Shown here: in pieces, positions 1 to 5,385 of the stretch
Numbering within the stretch: position 1 is the first letter of the stretch
How the letters are laid out: the number at the start of each line of letters is the position of its first letter
Origin: Pseudomonadota bacterium
GTDB taxonomy: Bacteria; Desulfobacterota; Desulfobacteria; Desulfobacterales; ETH-SRB1
DNA: 5,385 bases
Assembly (NCBI GenBank): GCA_018897415.1
Contig: JAHIKR010000223.1
Span: 1-5,385 of the forward strand
Reading direction: 5' to 3'
Notes under the pieces: model-generated
What the model was told of the DNA's origin: nothing
Databases searched by the model: none
The model's input: the letters and a program-made list of their open reading frames with translations, nothing else
Position numbers and translations under genes: made by a program

Positions 1-84
1 TAAAATGATTTCAATCATATTGATTTAAATTTTAACATACTGGTTTTACATGAACTTAGCGCCATTCGGGCGGACTTTTTTGAC

Positions 85-90
85 AGGAGG
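85..90 (+). promoter_or_regulatory. Ribosome binding site (AGGAGG) of the small membrane ORF
   Basis: A perfect AGGAGG lies 9 bases before the ATG at 100. It is the main reason for choosing that start, because the same frame is open back to a TAA at 1-3 but offers no ATG, GTG or TTG further upstream. Confidence 0.65.
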
Positions 91-99
91 TTTATAGAA

Positions 100-258
100 A
101 TGGACATCAGCAGGAAATTGGGAATCTTGGTTTTTTTTGCTGTGCCTGCAGTTATAGGCGGCGGAATTGTATATGCTCTGTTTGGTGACAGCTATGCTGC
201 TGTATTTATATATGAATTCCTTCTTTTATTAACGGCCGGCGTTTTTGTCAGCAGGTAA
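100..258 (+). CDS. Small hypothetical membrane protein, 52 aa, two predicted TM segments
   Basis: I do not recognise a family. The ORF encodes 52 residues starting MDISRKLG and ending GVFVSR, with stop TAA at 256-258. Two hydrophobic stretches are visible: about residues 7-27 (containing LVFFAVPAVIGGGIVYAL) and about 32-50 (AAVFIYEFLLLLTAGVFV). They are separated by a short polar turn, GDS. This predicts an integral membrane hairpin; basic residues R5 and K6 precede the first segment and R52 ends the chain. A full AGGAGG at 9-base spacing supports translation. It lies 164 bases before the AI-2E-family gene, so co-transcription is possible but not shown. It could be a subunit or accessory protein of something encoded to the left, outside the window. 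The coding call is moderate; the function is unknown. Confidence 0.6.
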   Translation: MDISRKLGILVFFAVPAVIGGGIVYALFGDSYAAVFIYEFLLLLTAGVFVSR

Positions 259-276
259 AGAACCTGTCCTTCAAAT

Positions 277-300
277 TTATACGCTATACCTTTCGTATAA
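277..300. repeat. 7-bp dyad TTATACG / CGTATAA, 10-base spacer
   Basis: TTATACG (277-283) and CGTATAA (294-300) are perfect inverted copies separated by 10 bases. The right half overlaps TATAAC (296-301), a -10-like hexamer with no convincing -35 partner at normal spacing. The dyad sits in the gap before the AI-2E-family gene and could be an operator or simply a short hairpin. No binding protein can be named from the sequence. Confidence 0.4.
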
Positions 301-313
301 CAGCCCATGGCTC

Positions 314-340
314 TTTCTTTTCCATGGTTGGAGAAAGAAA
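314..340. repeat. Hairpin TTTCTTT-TCC / GGA-G-AAAGAAA
   Basis: Bases 314-320 pair with 334-340, and after a single bulged G at 333, 321-323 pair with 330-332, leaving a 6-base loop. That is ten pairs in all. No T-run follows on either strand, so it does not look like an intrinsic terminator. It lies in the leader of the AI-2E-family gene and may be an RNA structure; a role is not established. Confidence 0.4.
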
Positions 341-381
341 TGTCGTGGATCTTCGTTAAAGCTATCCCGCAATTGTTATTG

Positions 382-409
382 CCCCTCGCCCTCCCCCCTG
401 AGTGAGGGG
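382..409. repeat. GC-rich dyad CCCCTC / GAGGGG next to the AI-2E-family RBS
   Basis: CCCCTC (382-387) and GAGGGG (404-409) are perfect inverted copies around a C-rich spacer. The spacer holds CCTCC at 390-394, an exact complement of the Shine-Dalgarno GGAGG at 414-418. The block is far more GC-rich than its surroundings. Alternative pairings of CCCC within the spacer with the same GGGG are possible. Confidence 0.4.
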
Positions 410-413
410 AACT

Positions 414-418
414 GGAGG
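414..418 (+). promoter_or_regulatory. Ribosome binding site (GGAGG) that fixes the AI-2E-family start at 423
   Basis: GGAGG ends 4 bases before ATG 423, which is a little tight but usable. The alternative GTG at 402 would add seven residues and has no Shine-Dalgarno sequence before it, only a C-rich tract. ATG 423 is therefore preferred. Confidence 0.65.
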
Positions 419-422
419 TGCT

Positions 423-1505
423 ATGCAGAATAAAACTCCCAGCGATATTATTCTGTGGTTTTTTCTTGCCATTTTTCTTGCTTCAACGTTCTTGATAGGC
501 TGGCTTTTCTGGCCATTCATATCAATTATCGTTATCGCCTCCGTTGTTACAGGTATATTCAACCCTGTTTACAGATTTATAACAGTAAAAGATAAAATAA
601 ATCCTCCTTTTGCATCATTTTTAACCTGTATCCTTATATTTATTGTCCTGTTTGTTCCTATAGTCTTTTTTGTGAGCATTTTATCTAATGAAGCTTACGA
701 ACTGTATCTTACAGCAAAAAATGCCGTATTGGGCAAACAGATTAAAAGCCTGCTTGAAAGCAGTAGAATTCTTGAAAATGCAAACAATATACTATCGAAC
801 TTCAACATTAAGCTCACAGGAGAAGAACTCAATAAAGCGATTTCTGAACTGGGTAAAGTCGTCGGCCTATTCCTGTATGAACAGGCCAGCGCCATAGCTT
901 CAAATATGTTTAAACTATTAATAAACTTCTTTTTTATGCTGCTTATAATCTATTTTCTGTTTATTGACGGAAATAAAATTGTATCGTTTATAGTTGGTCT
1001 TTCTCCTCTGCCAAAAGAACAAAACGAAAAATTAATTCAAAAGTTTAAGGATATGACGGGAGCCATTCTAATTGGCAATGGGCTTAGCGGTTTGATTCAG
1101 GGAACATTGGGCGGTTTGGTTTTTATGATGTTCGGTTTTAAATCGCCTTTTCTGTGGGGTGTAATTATGGCCCTGCTTGCATTTCTCCCGATTATCGGAA
1201 TTGGAGTTGTATTTATTCCCGCAACTGTATATCTTTTTTTAACAGGAAGGGTTGCCGCGGGCATATTTTTTATTATATTTTATTTAATTTTGTCTGGTGG
1301 AATTGAATATTTCTTCAAACCCAAGATAGTGGGAGACCGCGTTAAAATGCATACGCTTTTAGTATTTTTTTCTATAATTGGAGGACTGAAATTATTCGGA
1401 ATCTTGGGCATAATTTATGGTCCGATTGTTGTGACAGCATTTTTGACATTAACCGATATTTATCATTCCAGCTATCAAAAAATAATTGAGCCCATGAGAA
1501 AGTAA
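423..1505 (+). CDS. AI-2E/PerM family membrane transporter
   Basis: This is a 360-residue integral inner-membrane protein of the AI-2E (PerM/TqsA/YdiK) family, at the family's usual length. Hydrophobic segments fall at about residues 10-28, 31-46, 65-87, 162-185, 211-238, 245-275, 278-300 and 318-347. The charged stretch at roughly 88-160 matches the soluble insertion typical of the family. The C-terminal half has the family's glycine-rich signature: GNGLSGLIQGTLGG, then AFLPIIGIG, then PKIVGDRVKMHTLLVFFSI followed by GGLKLFGILGIIYGP. Known members include TqsA, linked to autoinducer-2 export, and others reported as cation/proton antiporters, so the substrate here cannot be assigned and a quorum-sensing role should not be assumed. 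Only 15 bases separate its stop from gyrA, suggesting co-transcription. The start is chosen from the GGAGG at 414; GTG 402 is the less likely alternative. Confidence 0.93.
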   Translation: MQNKTPSDIILWFFLAIFLASTFLIGWLFWPFISIIVIASVVTGIFNPVYRFITVKDKINPPFASFLTCILIFIVLFVPIVFFVSILSNEAYELYLTAKNAVLGKQIKSLLESSRILENANNILSNFNIKLTGEELNKAISELGKVVGLFLYEQASAIASNMFKLLINFFFMLLIIYFLFIDGNKIVSFIVGLSPLPKEQNEKLIQKFKDMTGAILIGNGLSGLIQGTLGGLVFMMFGFKSPFLWGVIMALLAFLPIIGIGVVFIPATVYLFLTGRVAAGIFFIIFYLILSGGIEYFFKPKIVGDRVKMHTLLVFFSIIGGLKLFGILGIIYGPIVVTAFLTLTDIYHSSYQKIIEPMRK

Positions 1506-1510
1506 TTTTT

Positions 1511-1515
1511 AGGTG
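1511..1515 (+). promoter_or_regulatory. Ribosome binding site (AGGTG) of gyrA
   Basis: AGGTG lies 5 bases before ATG 1521 and 8 before the adjacent in-frame ATG 1524, so it serves either start. The site sits within the 15-base gap after the AI-2E-family stop, consistent with translation from a shared mRNA. Confidence 0.55.
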
Positions 1516-1520
1516 TATAT

Positions 1521-3950
1521 ATGATGGAAACAGAAAAATTGTCCGAGATAAGTATAGAAAGCGAGATGAAAAAGTCTTATCTCGATTACGCCATGAGTGT
1601 TATTATTGGCAGAGCTCTCCCGGATGTGCGTGATGGGCTAAAACCAGTACACCGTCGCTCTCTTTTTGCCATGCGCGAATTGAAAAACGACTGGAATAAA
1701 CCTTATAAGAAGTCTGCACGTATTGTTGGTGATGTTATAGGTAAATATCACCCGCATGGAGACACCGCGGTTTATGACACTATTGTTCGCATGGCACAAA
1801 ATTTTTCTCTTAGATATCCTCTAATAGACGGTCAGGGTAATTTTGGGTCTATAGATGGAGACCCTCCTGCTGCAATGAGATACACTGAAGTCAGGATGAT
1901 GCGTCTGGCACATCAGATGTTGGAGGATCTCGATAAGGAAACCGTTGAATTTGTTCCAAACTATGATGAATCTTTAACAGAACCCACTGTTCTTCCATCA
2001 AAATTTCCCAATCTCTTAGTTAATGGATCTTCAGGTATAGCAGTCGGCATGGCGACTAATATCCCGCCTCATAACCTTACTGAGATCACTGAAGCAATAA
2101 AAGCCCTTATTGACAATCCAGACCTTACAATACAGGAAATCATGAAATTCGTACCAGGTCCTGACCTTCCCACTGCTGGCATTATTTACGGAACCAATGG
2201 AATATATGACGCATACAATACCGGTAGAGGCATATTCCGAATGCGAGGCAGGGTTGCGATTGAAAAAAATAAAAGTACGCAGTGGGAGAGTATCATAATT
2301 ACAGAACTACCCTATCAGGTTAATAAAGCAAAACTCATAGAAAACACAGCACAACTGATAAAAGATAAGCAGATTGAAGGCATAAAATTTGTAAGAGATG
2401 AATCTGACAGACAAGGGATGAGAATAGTTCTTGGCCTAAAAAAAGACTTTATTGCGGAAGTGGTCATCAATCAACTTTATAAACATACCAGACTCGAGAG
2501 TAGTTTTGGAATTATCTTTCTTGCTGTTGTAAATAACCGTCCCGAACTTCTTACTTTTAAAGAAATTCTTGAGCATTTCATTCTTCACCGCAAAGAAATA
2601 ATTGTTCGACGGACAATGTTTGATTTAAAAAAGGCTGAAGAACGTGCACATATTCTTGAAGGTTTGAAAATTGCGCTTGAAAATCTTGATAATGTCATCT
2701 CCCTGATAAAGGAATCAAAATCACCCGGAGAAGCAAAAATACGCCTTATTAAAAAATTTGAACTAACCGAGCTTCAGGCACAGGCAATACTTGACATGCG
2801 CCTGCAGAGGCTTACCGGGCTTGAGCAGGAAAAGATATTAGAAGAATATAAAAATGTTCTTAAAGACATCTCCAGATTTAAAGAAATACTATCCAGTGAA
2901 CGAATTGTTGAAAGTATTATCAAACAAGAGCTTACTGAGATACAAAATGATTTCGGAGATGAGCGCCGCACGGAAATAACTACGTCCACCAAAGAAATTA
3001 CTATAGAGGATATGATAGTTGAGGAAGACATGGTGGTCAGCATTTCAAACAGCGGTTACATAAAAAGAACCCCGATTACAGTTTATCAGAGCCAGCACCG
3101 TGGCGGCAAAGGAAAAACCGCTATGGCGACAAAAGAAGAAGATTTTGTTAAACATATCTTTGTTGCTTCAACACACCATACCTTCCTGTTTTTTACGAAT
3201 CTGGGTAAGGTTTACTGGTGCAAAGTATATGAAATTCCTCAGGCAAGCCGTATTAGTCGTGGTAAGGCAATTGTCAATCTTCTCAACTTTGAAAAAGATG
3301 AAAAGCTCGCCACGGTGCTCGCTGTAAAATCATTTGAACCTGGCTCCCATGTTTTTATGGCAACAAAAAACGGGCTGATTAAAAAAACAGATATTATGGC
3401 TTACAGCCGGCCCAGAACGGGAGGCATAATTGCACTTAATCTGGCTCCTGGTGACGAATTGATTGGAACAAGGATAACCGATGGCACAATGAATATCTTT
3501 TTGTGTTCCGCGAATGGCAAGTCGATCCGCTTTCATGAGTCAGATGCACGCCCGATAGGACGTGTTGCAAGGGGTGTTCGCGGAATGCGCCTCGCTGCCG
3601 GGGATTGTATCGTCGGCATGGAAGTTTTAAGCCATGGCCAAACCTTGTTTGCCATAACGGAAAATGGATATGGGAAAAGAACATCTATTGACGAGTATCC
3701 TGTTCAAAAACGCGGCGGCAAGGGAGTAATTACAATAAAAACCAGCAAGCGAAATGGTCAAGTAGTTTCAATAACGCTTGTGGAAGAAGTTGATGATCTT
3801 ATGCTGATGACGGATACAGGCAAGATCATACGCATGCATATTAAGGGAATATCAGTTATCAGCCGCAACACTCAGGGTGTAAAGCTCATCAATATGGATA
3901 AAGGTGAGAAAGTTGTGGGCGCTGTTGGACTAATTGAAAAAGAAGAATAA
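1521..3950 (+). CDS. gyrA: DNA gyrase subunit A
   Basis: This is full-length GyrA (809 aa), the DNA breakage-reunion and wrapping subunit of the A2B2 type II topoisomerase that introduces negative supercoils using ATP bound by GyrB. The N-terminal domain carries DYAMSVIIGRALPDVRDGLK (22-41) and the quinolone-resistance region around KYHPHGDTAVYD. T82 and D86 there correspond to E. coli S83 and D87; Thr is a common natural residue at that site. R120-Y121 in AAMRYTE is the catalytic pair and I173 in SSGIAVG the DNA-wedging isoleucine. The coiled-coil tower spans roughly 340-490. The C-terminal beta-pinwheel (about 495-805) starts with the GyrA box QHRGGKG at 525-531 and has a second box-like QKRGGKG at 729-735. 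These boxes, plus a sequence like GyrA rather than ParC throughout, favour gyrA. It ends at GLIEKEE without the long acidic tail of E. coli GyrA. The start could also be ATG 1524. It probably shares a transcript with the AI-2E-family gene; gyrB is not adjacent. Confidence 0.98.
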   Translation: MMETEKLSEISIESEMKKSYLDYAMSVIIGRALPDVRDGLKPVHRRSLFAMRELKNDWNKPYKKSARIVGDVIGKYHPHGDTAVYDTIVRMAQNFSLRYPLIDGQGNFGSIDGDPPAAMRYTEVRMMRLAHQMLEDLDKETVEFVPNYDESLTEPTVLPSKFPNLLVNGSSGIAVGMATNIPPHNLTEITEAIKALIDNPDLTIQEIMKFVPGPDLPTAGIIYGTNGIYDAYNTGRGIFRMRGRVAIEKNKSTQWESIIITELPYQVNKAKLIENTAQLIKDKQIEGIKFVRDESDRQGMRIVLGLKKDFIAEVVINQLYKHTRLESSFGIIFLAVVNNRPELLTFKEILEHFILHRKEIIVRRTMFDLKKAEERAHILEGLKIALENLDNVISLIKESKSPGEAKIRLIKKFELTELQAQAILDMRLQRLTGLEQEKILEEYKNVLKDISRFKEILSSERIVESIIKQELTEIQNDFGDERRTEITTSTKEITIEDMIVEEDMVVSISNSGYIKRTPITVYQSQHRGGKGKTAMATKEEDFVKHIFVASTHHTFLFFTNLGKVYWCKVYEIPQASRISRGKAIVNLLNFEKDEKLATVLAVKSFEPGSHVFMATKNGLIKKTDIMAYSRPRTGGIIALNLAPGDELIGTRITDGTMNIFLCSANGKSIRFHESDARPIGRVARGVRGMRLAAGDCIVGMEVLSHGQTLFAITENGYGKRTSIDEYPVQKRGGKGVITIKTSKRNGQVVSITLVEEVDDLMLMTDTGKIIRMHIKGISVISRNTQGVKLINMDKGEKVVGAVGLIEKEE

Positions 3951-3960
3951 AAGTAACTAC

Positions 3961-4123
3961 AGGTGGATAGGCTGAAGGTAGAAGGCTGAAGTATATCAAT
4001 CATCTATCAACGCTCGAATTAAACCATTTAAGACCTTTTGCACAAGAAGCCTAAACGCTTTGACAAACTGAGCTGATTAATAGCATGTTTACCTTCAGCC
4101 TTCAGTCTTCAGTCTATCCACCT
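3961..4123. repeat. 163-bp element with 31-bp inverted heptamer repeats (MITE-like or long hairpin)
   Basis: The left arm 3961-3991 is the inverted copy of the right arm 4093-4123 with 27 of 31 positions matching. In RNA three of the four mismatches become G-U pairs, leaving a single A-A mismatch. The outer 10 bases (AGGTGGATAG / CTATCCACCT) are perfect. The arms are tandem heptamers: right, CTTCAGC, CTTCAGT, CTTCAGT, CTATCCA from 4093; left, GCTGAAG, GTAGAAG, GCTGAAG from 3971. The 101-base centre is AT-rich and has no credible ORF. No transposase and no clear target-site duplication are visible, and no T-run follows. It fills nearly all of the gyrA-gpsA gap. It may be a non-autonomous repeat, or a structure acting as a transcription or mRNA-stability barrier between the two genes. 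Confidence 0.75.
4060..4086 (+). promoter_or_regulatory. Candidate promoter inside the repeat element, reading toward gpsA
   Basis: A perfect TTGACA sits at 4060-4065 and TAGCAT (4 of 6 to TATAAT) at 4081-4086, with a short 15-base spacer. It lies in the loop between the inverted arms, so a transcript from it would carry the right arm in its leader. The poor spacing and -10 keep this tentative. Confidence 0.25.
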
Positions 4124-4142
4124 AAATAATTATGGATATAAT
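4115..4142 (+). promoter_or_regulatory. Candidate gpsA promoter with perfect TATAAT -10
   Basis: TATAAT at 4137-4142 is a perfect -10 hexamer, with only a weak -35 (TATCCA, 4115-4120, 3 of 6, 16-base spacer) located in the repeat's right arm. Transcription would begin near 4149, on the second ATG of gpsA, implying a leaderless mRNA if the promoter is real. The AT-rich context makes a chance match quite possible. Confidence 0.3.
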
Positions 4143-4145
4143 ATC

Positions 4146-5180
4146 ATGATGAATAACAGTATAAATATAGATTCTACTAAGATAGGTGTCGTCGGGGCCG
4201 GAAGCTGGGGTACAGCTATTGCAAATCATCTTGGCTCAAAAGGTTTTAAAGTTGATTTATGGGTATTTGAAAAGGAAGTTAAAGACCAGATTAAAAAATA
4301 TAGAGAAAACAAAATTTTTCTTCCGGGTTTTACTCTTTCTTCAAATATATTTCCATCAAATGATCTGTCCTCTGTTGCCTCAGATAAAGACTTACTAATA
4401 ATTGTTGTCCCATCGCATCTTATGCGTGAAACGGTCAGCAGAATTACAGGCCTCGTTTCAAAAAATACAATTATAGTATCAGCCTCCAAGGGTATTGAGA
4501 ACAAAACTCATTTAACGATGTCCGGCGTACTGAAAGAAGCTCTTCCCGAAATCTCAGACGACAAAATAGCGGTTATCTCCGGGCCCAGCTTTGCCAAAGA
4601 AGTTGCGAATAAGGTTCCAACTCTTGTCACTGTGGCATCAAAAAACAAAAATGTTGCTGAATTTGTGCAGCATGTTTTTTCCACAGAGTTCTTCAGAGCC
4701 TATACTACCGATGATTTAATCGGCATTGAGCTGGGCGGTTCTGTAAAAAATGTTATTGCCATTGCAGCAGGAATAATAGATGGACTTAGTTTTGGATTAA
4801 ATACAAGGGCAGCTCTAATAACGAGAGGGCTCGTGGAGATGAGGCGACTTGGATTAAAGTTAGGGGCACGATCACATACTTTTGCAGGGCTTGCAGGTAT
4901 AGGAGACCTAATCCTTACCTGTACCGGAGATTTAAGCCGCAATTACACAGTAGGCAAAAAAATTGGAGAAGGAAAAAAGTTAAATGAAATTCTCTCTGGA
5001 ATGCGCATGGTCGCAGAGGGAGTAAAAACAGCCAAGTCCATTTATAATCTGTCAAGAAAAATTGGTGTTGAAATGCCTATCTGTCAGGAAACTTATCATA
5101 TTCTTTATAACGATGTCTCACCTGAAGAGGCTGCACGCCGGCTGATGAGCCGTGATCTCAAACAGGAAATGGATGAATAA
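4146..5180 (+). CDS. gpsA: Glycerol-3-phosphate dehydrogenase [NAD(P)+]
   Basis: GpsA is a cytosolic enzyme that reduces dihydroxyacetone phosphate with NAD(P)H to sn-glycerol 3-phosphate, the backbone for phospholipid synthesis. The 344-residue product is near the usual 330-340. The Rossmann dinucleotide loop GAGSWG is at 17-22. The family blocks follow in order: SASKGIE (112-118, with K115), GPSFAKE (146-152), GGSVKNVIAIAAG (197-209, with the conserved catalytic-type lysine K201), NTRAALITRG (219-228), GLAGIGDLILTCTG (248-261), SRN (264-266) and MVAEGV (288-293). All key residues are present. The N-terminus has about ten extra residues before the first strand, and no alternative downstream start codon exists before it. 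Starts at 4146 or 4149 are equally possible, and no Shine-Dalgarno sequence precedes either. It is separated from gyrA by the inverted-repeat element and is likely transcribed on its own. Confidence 0.97.
   Translation: MMNNSINIDSTKIGVVGAGSWGTAIANHLGSKGFKVDLWVFEKEVKDQIKKYRENKIFLPGFTLSSNIFPSNDLSSVASDKDLLIIVVPSHLMRETVSRITGLVSKNTIIVSASKGIENKTHLTMSGVLKEALPEISDDKIAVISGPSFAKEVANKVPTLVTVASKNKNVAEFVQHVFSTEFFRAYTTDDLIGIELGGSVKNVIAIAAGIIDGLSFGLNTRAALITRGLVEMRRLGLKLGARSHTFAGLAGIGDLILTCTGDLSRNYTVGKKIGEGKKLNEILSGMRMVAEGVKTAKSIYNLSRKIGVEMPICQETYHILYNDVSPEEAARRLMSRDLKQEMDE
5164..5167 (+). promoter_or_regulatory. Shine-Dalgarno (AGGA) inside the gpsA 3' end for the overlapping ORF
   Basis: AGGA in the last codons of gpsA lies 5 bases before ATG 5173. 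This suits translational coupling of the ORF that overlaps the gpsA stop. Confidence 0.35.
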
Positions 5181-5265
5181 AGACTCAAGTTTCGCACCCA
5201 CTAATTCCTATGAACCTTCCCTGGCAGGTCAGGTATTAGATAGTTTTTTTAAAAGAGCAAAATAA
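5173..5265 (+). CDS. 30-codon ORF overlapping the gpsA stop; possibly the 5' part of a frameshifted gene
   Basis: The ATG at 5173 overlaps the gpsA stop (ATGAATAA, 8-base overlap) and follows an AGGA at 5-base spacing, an arrangement typical of translationally coupled genes. It encodes 30 residues beginning MNKDSSFAPTNSYEPS and ending SFFKRAK, with stop TAA at 5263-5265. It contains a T7 tract at 5244-5250. Dropping one T from that tract would read through, without a stop, into the frame of the ORF at 5267. So this may be the true beginning of one larger gene interrupted by a real mutation, a slippage site or a sequencing error. Otherwise it is a short peptide or a chance ORF. No family is recognised. 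Confidence 0.35.
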   Translation: MNKDSSFAPTNSYEPSLAGQVLDSFFKRAK

Positions 5266-5266
5266 T

Positions 5267-5385
5267 ATGATTGATATTCTAAACCACTATACCTTGGGAT
5301 TTGACCAGGACAGGCACATAGAAAGTTTTTCACCAGGGATAAAATGCCGTGCATGTCTCGCTCCTTACAAACTGACCTGCCCGCA
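5267..5385 (+). CDS. 5' part of an unidentified ORF, cut by the window end
   Basis: The frame is open from ATG 5267 to the window end, giving 39 complete codons beginning MIDILNHYTLGFDQDRHIES. It then shows three cysteines in C-x2-C-x7-C spacing (C27, C30, C38), which could be a metal-binding site but is too little to assign. The upstream signal is weak (AAGAG, 9 bases before ATG). The frame stays open back to a TAG at 5237-5239, across the T7 tract, so the true start may be the ATG at 5173 through a one-base correction. The gap to the preceding ORF's stop is one base. Its function is unknown. Confidence 0.45.
   Translation, partial: MIDILNHYTLGFDQDRHIESFSPGIKCRACLAPYKLTCP

Noticed and set aside
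60..81. Possible intrinsic terminator (CGCC-loop-GGCG followed by T6)
   Set aside because: The stem has only four pairs and three unpaired bases before the T-run, and it directly abuts the RBS of the next ORF. It is too weak to annotate.
402..422. GTG 402 as the start of the AI-2E-family gene
   Set aside because: There is no Shine-Dalgarno sequence upstream, and the added residues (MRGTGGA) look like translated leader/RBS. ATG 423 has GGAGG before it.
245..433. 62-codon + frame ORF across the 259-422 gap
   Set aside because: It has a TTG start without an RBS, overlaps the end of the small membrane ORF and runs into the transporter's start. Its composition is not protein-like in the C/S/P-rich second half.
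423..1505. Quorum-sensing AI-2 system
   Set aside because: Family membership alone does not show AI-2 transport, and no luxS, lsr or receptor gene is in the window.
1764..1780. Quinolone-resistance mutation (Thr at the Ser83-equivalent)
   Set aside because: Thr is a normal wild-type residue at this position in many bacteria and Asp86 is intact, so resistance cannot be inferred.
2774..3684. Minus-strand open frames opposite gyrA
   Set aside because: They are antisense shadows of a strongly conserved gene, with no start signals or recognisable domains.
3992..4092. A gene or RNA inside the repeat element's centre
   Set aside because: There is no ORF with start and RBS, no tRNA-like cloverleaf, and only a small TTAAA/TTTAA hairpin at 4019-4031.
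5214..5250. ACCT/AGGT hairpin followed by T7 as a gpsA terminator
   Set aside because: The stem is four pairs with a large loop and nine bases separate it from the T-run. The T7 lies within a plausible coding frame instead.

Overview
The window is an AT-rich bacterial segment with every confident gene on the + strand. It carries three clear housekeeping-type genes: an AI-2E/PerM-family membrane protein (423-1505), DNA gyrase subunit A gyrA (1521-3950) and NAD(P)H-dependent glycerol-3-phosphate dehydrogenase gpsA (4146-5180). The GyrA wording (for example the stretch after the DGLKPVHRR motif) and the loose neighbourhood suggest a Gram-negative of the Desulfobacterota (former Deltaproteobacteria). 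That placement comes from memory of the family and is moderate at best. gyrB is not next to gyrA in the visible sequence.

Region by region: 1-99 has no assignable gene and ends in a strong ribosome binding site. 100-258 encodes a probable 52-residue protein with two membrane segments. 259-422 is a leader with three small dyads and a C-rich stretch facing the AI-2E-family start. The AI-2E-family gene and gyrA are only 15 bases apart and probably share a transcript. 3951-4145 is a non-coding gap dominated by a 163-bp element. Its 31-bp imperfect inverted ends are built from heptamers of the type CTTCAG(C/T) / GCTGAAG. gpsA follows with no evident Shine-Dalgarno sequence but with a perfect TATAAT just before its start. 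5173-5385 holds a 30-codon ORF overlapping the gpsA stop, then the truncated beginning of another ORF. The two would become one continuous reading frame if a T7 tract lost one base.

Functionally, gyrase A handles DNA supercoiling and GpsA makes sn-glycerol 3-phosphate for phospholipids. The AI-2E-family protein is a membrane permease/exporter of unknown substrate. Nothing suggests these form a dedicated pathway; they look like a loose housekeeping cluster. I see no defence system, CRISPR array, RNA gene or transposase. The items most worth a second look are the heptamer-based inverted-repeat element between gyrA and gpsA and the possible frameshift at the right end.
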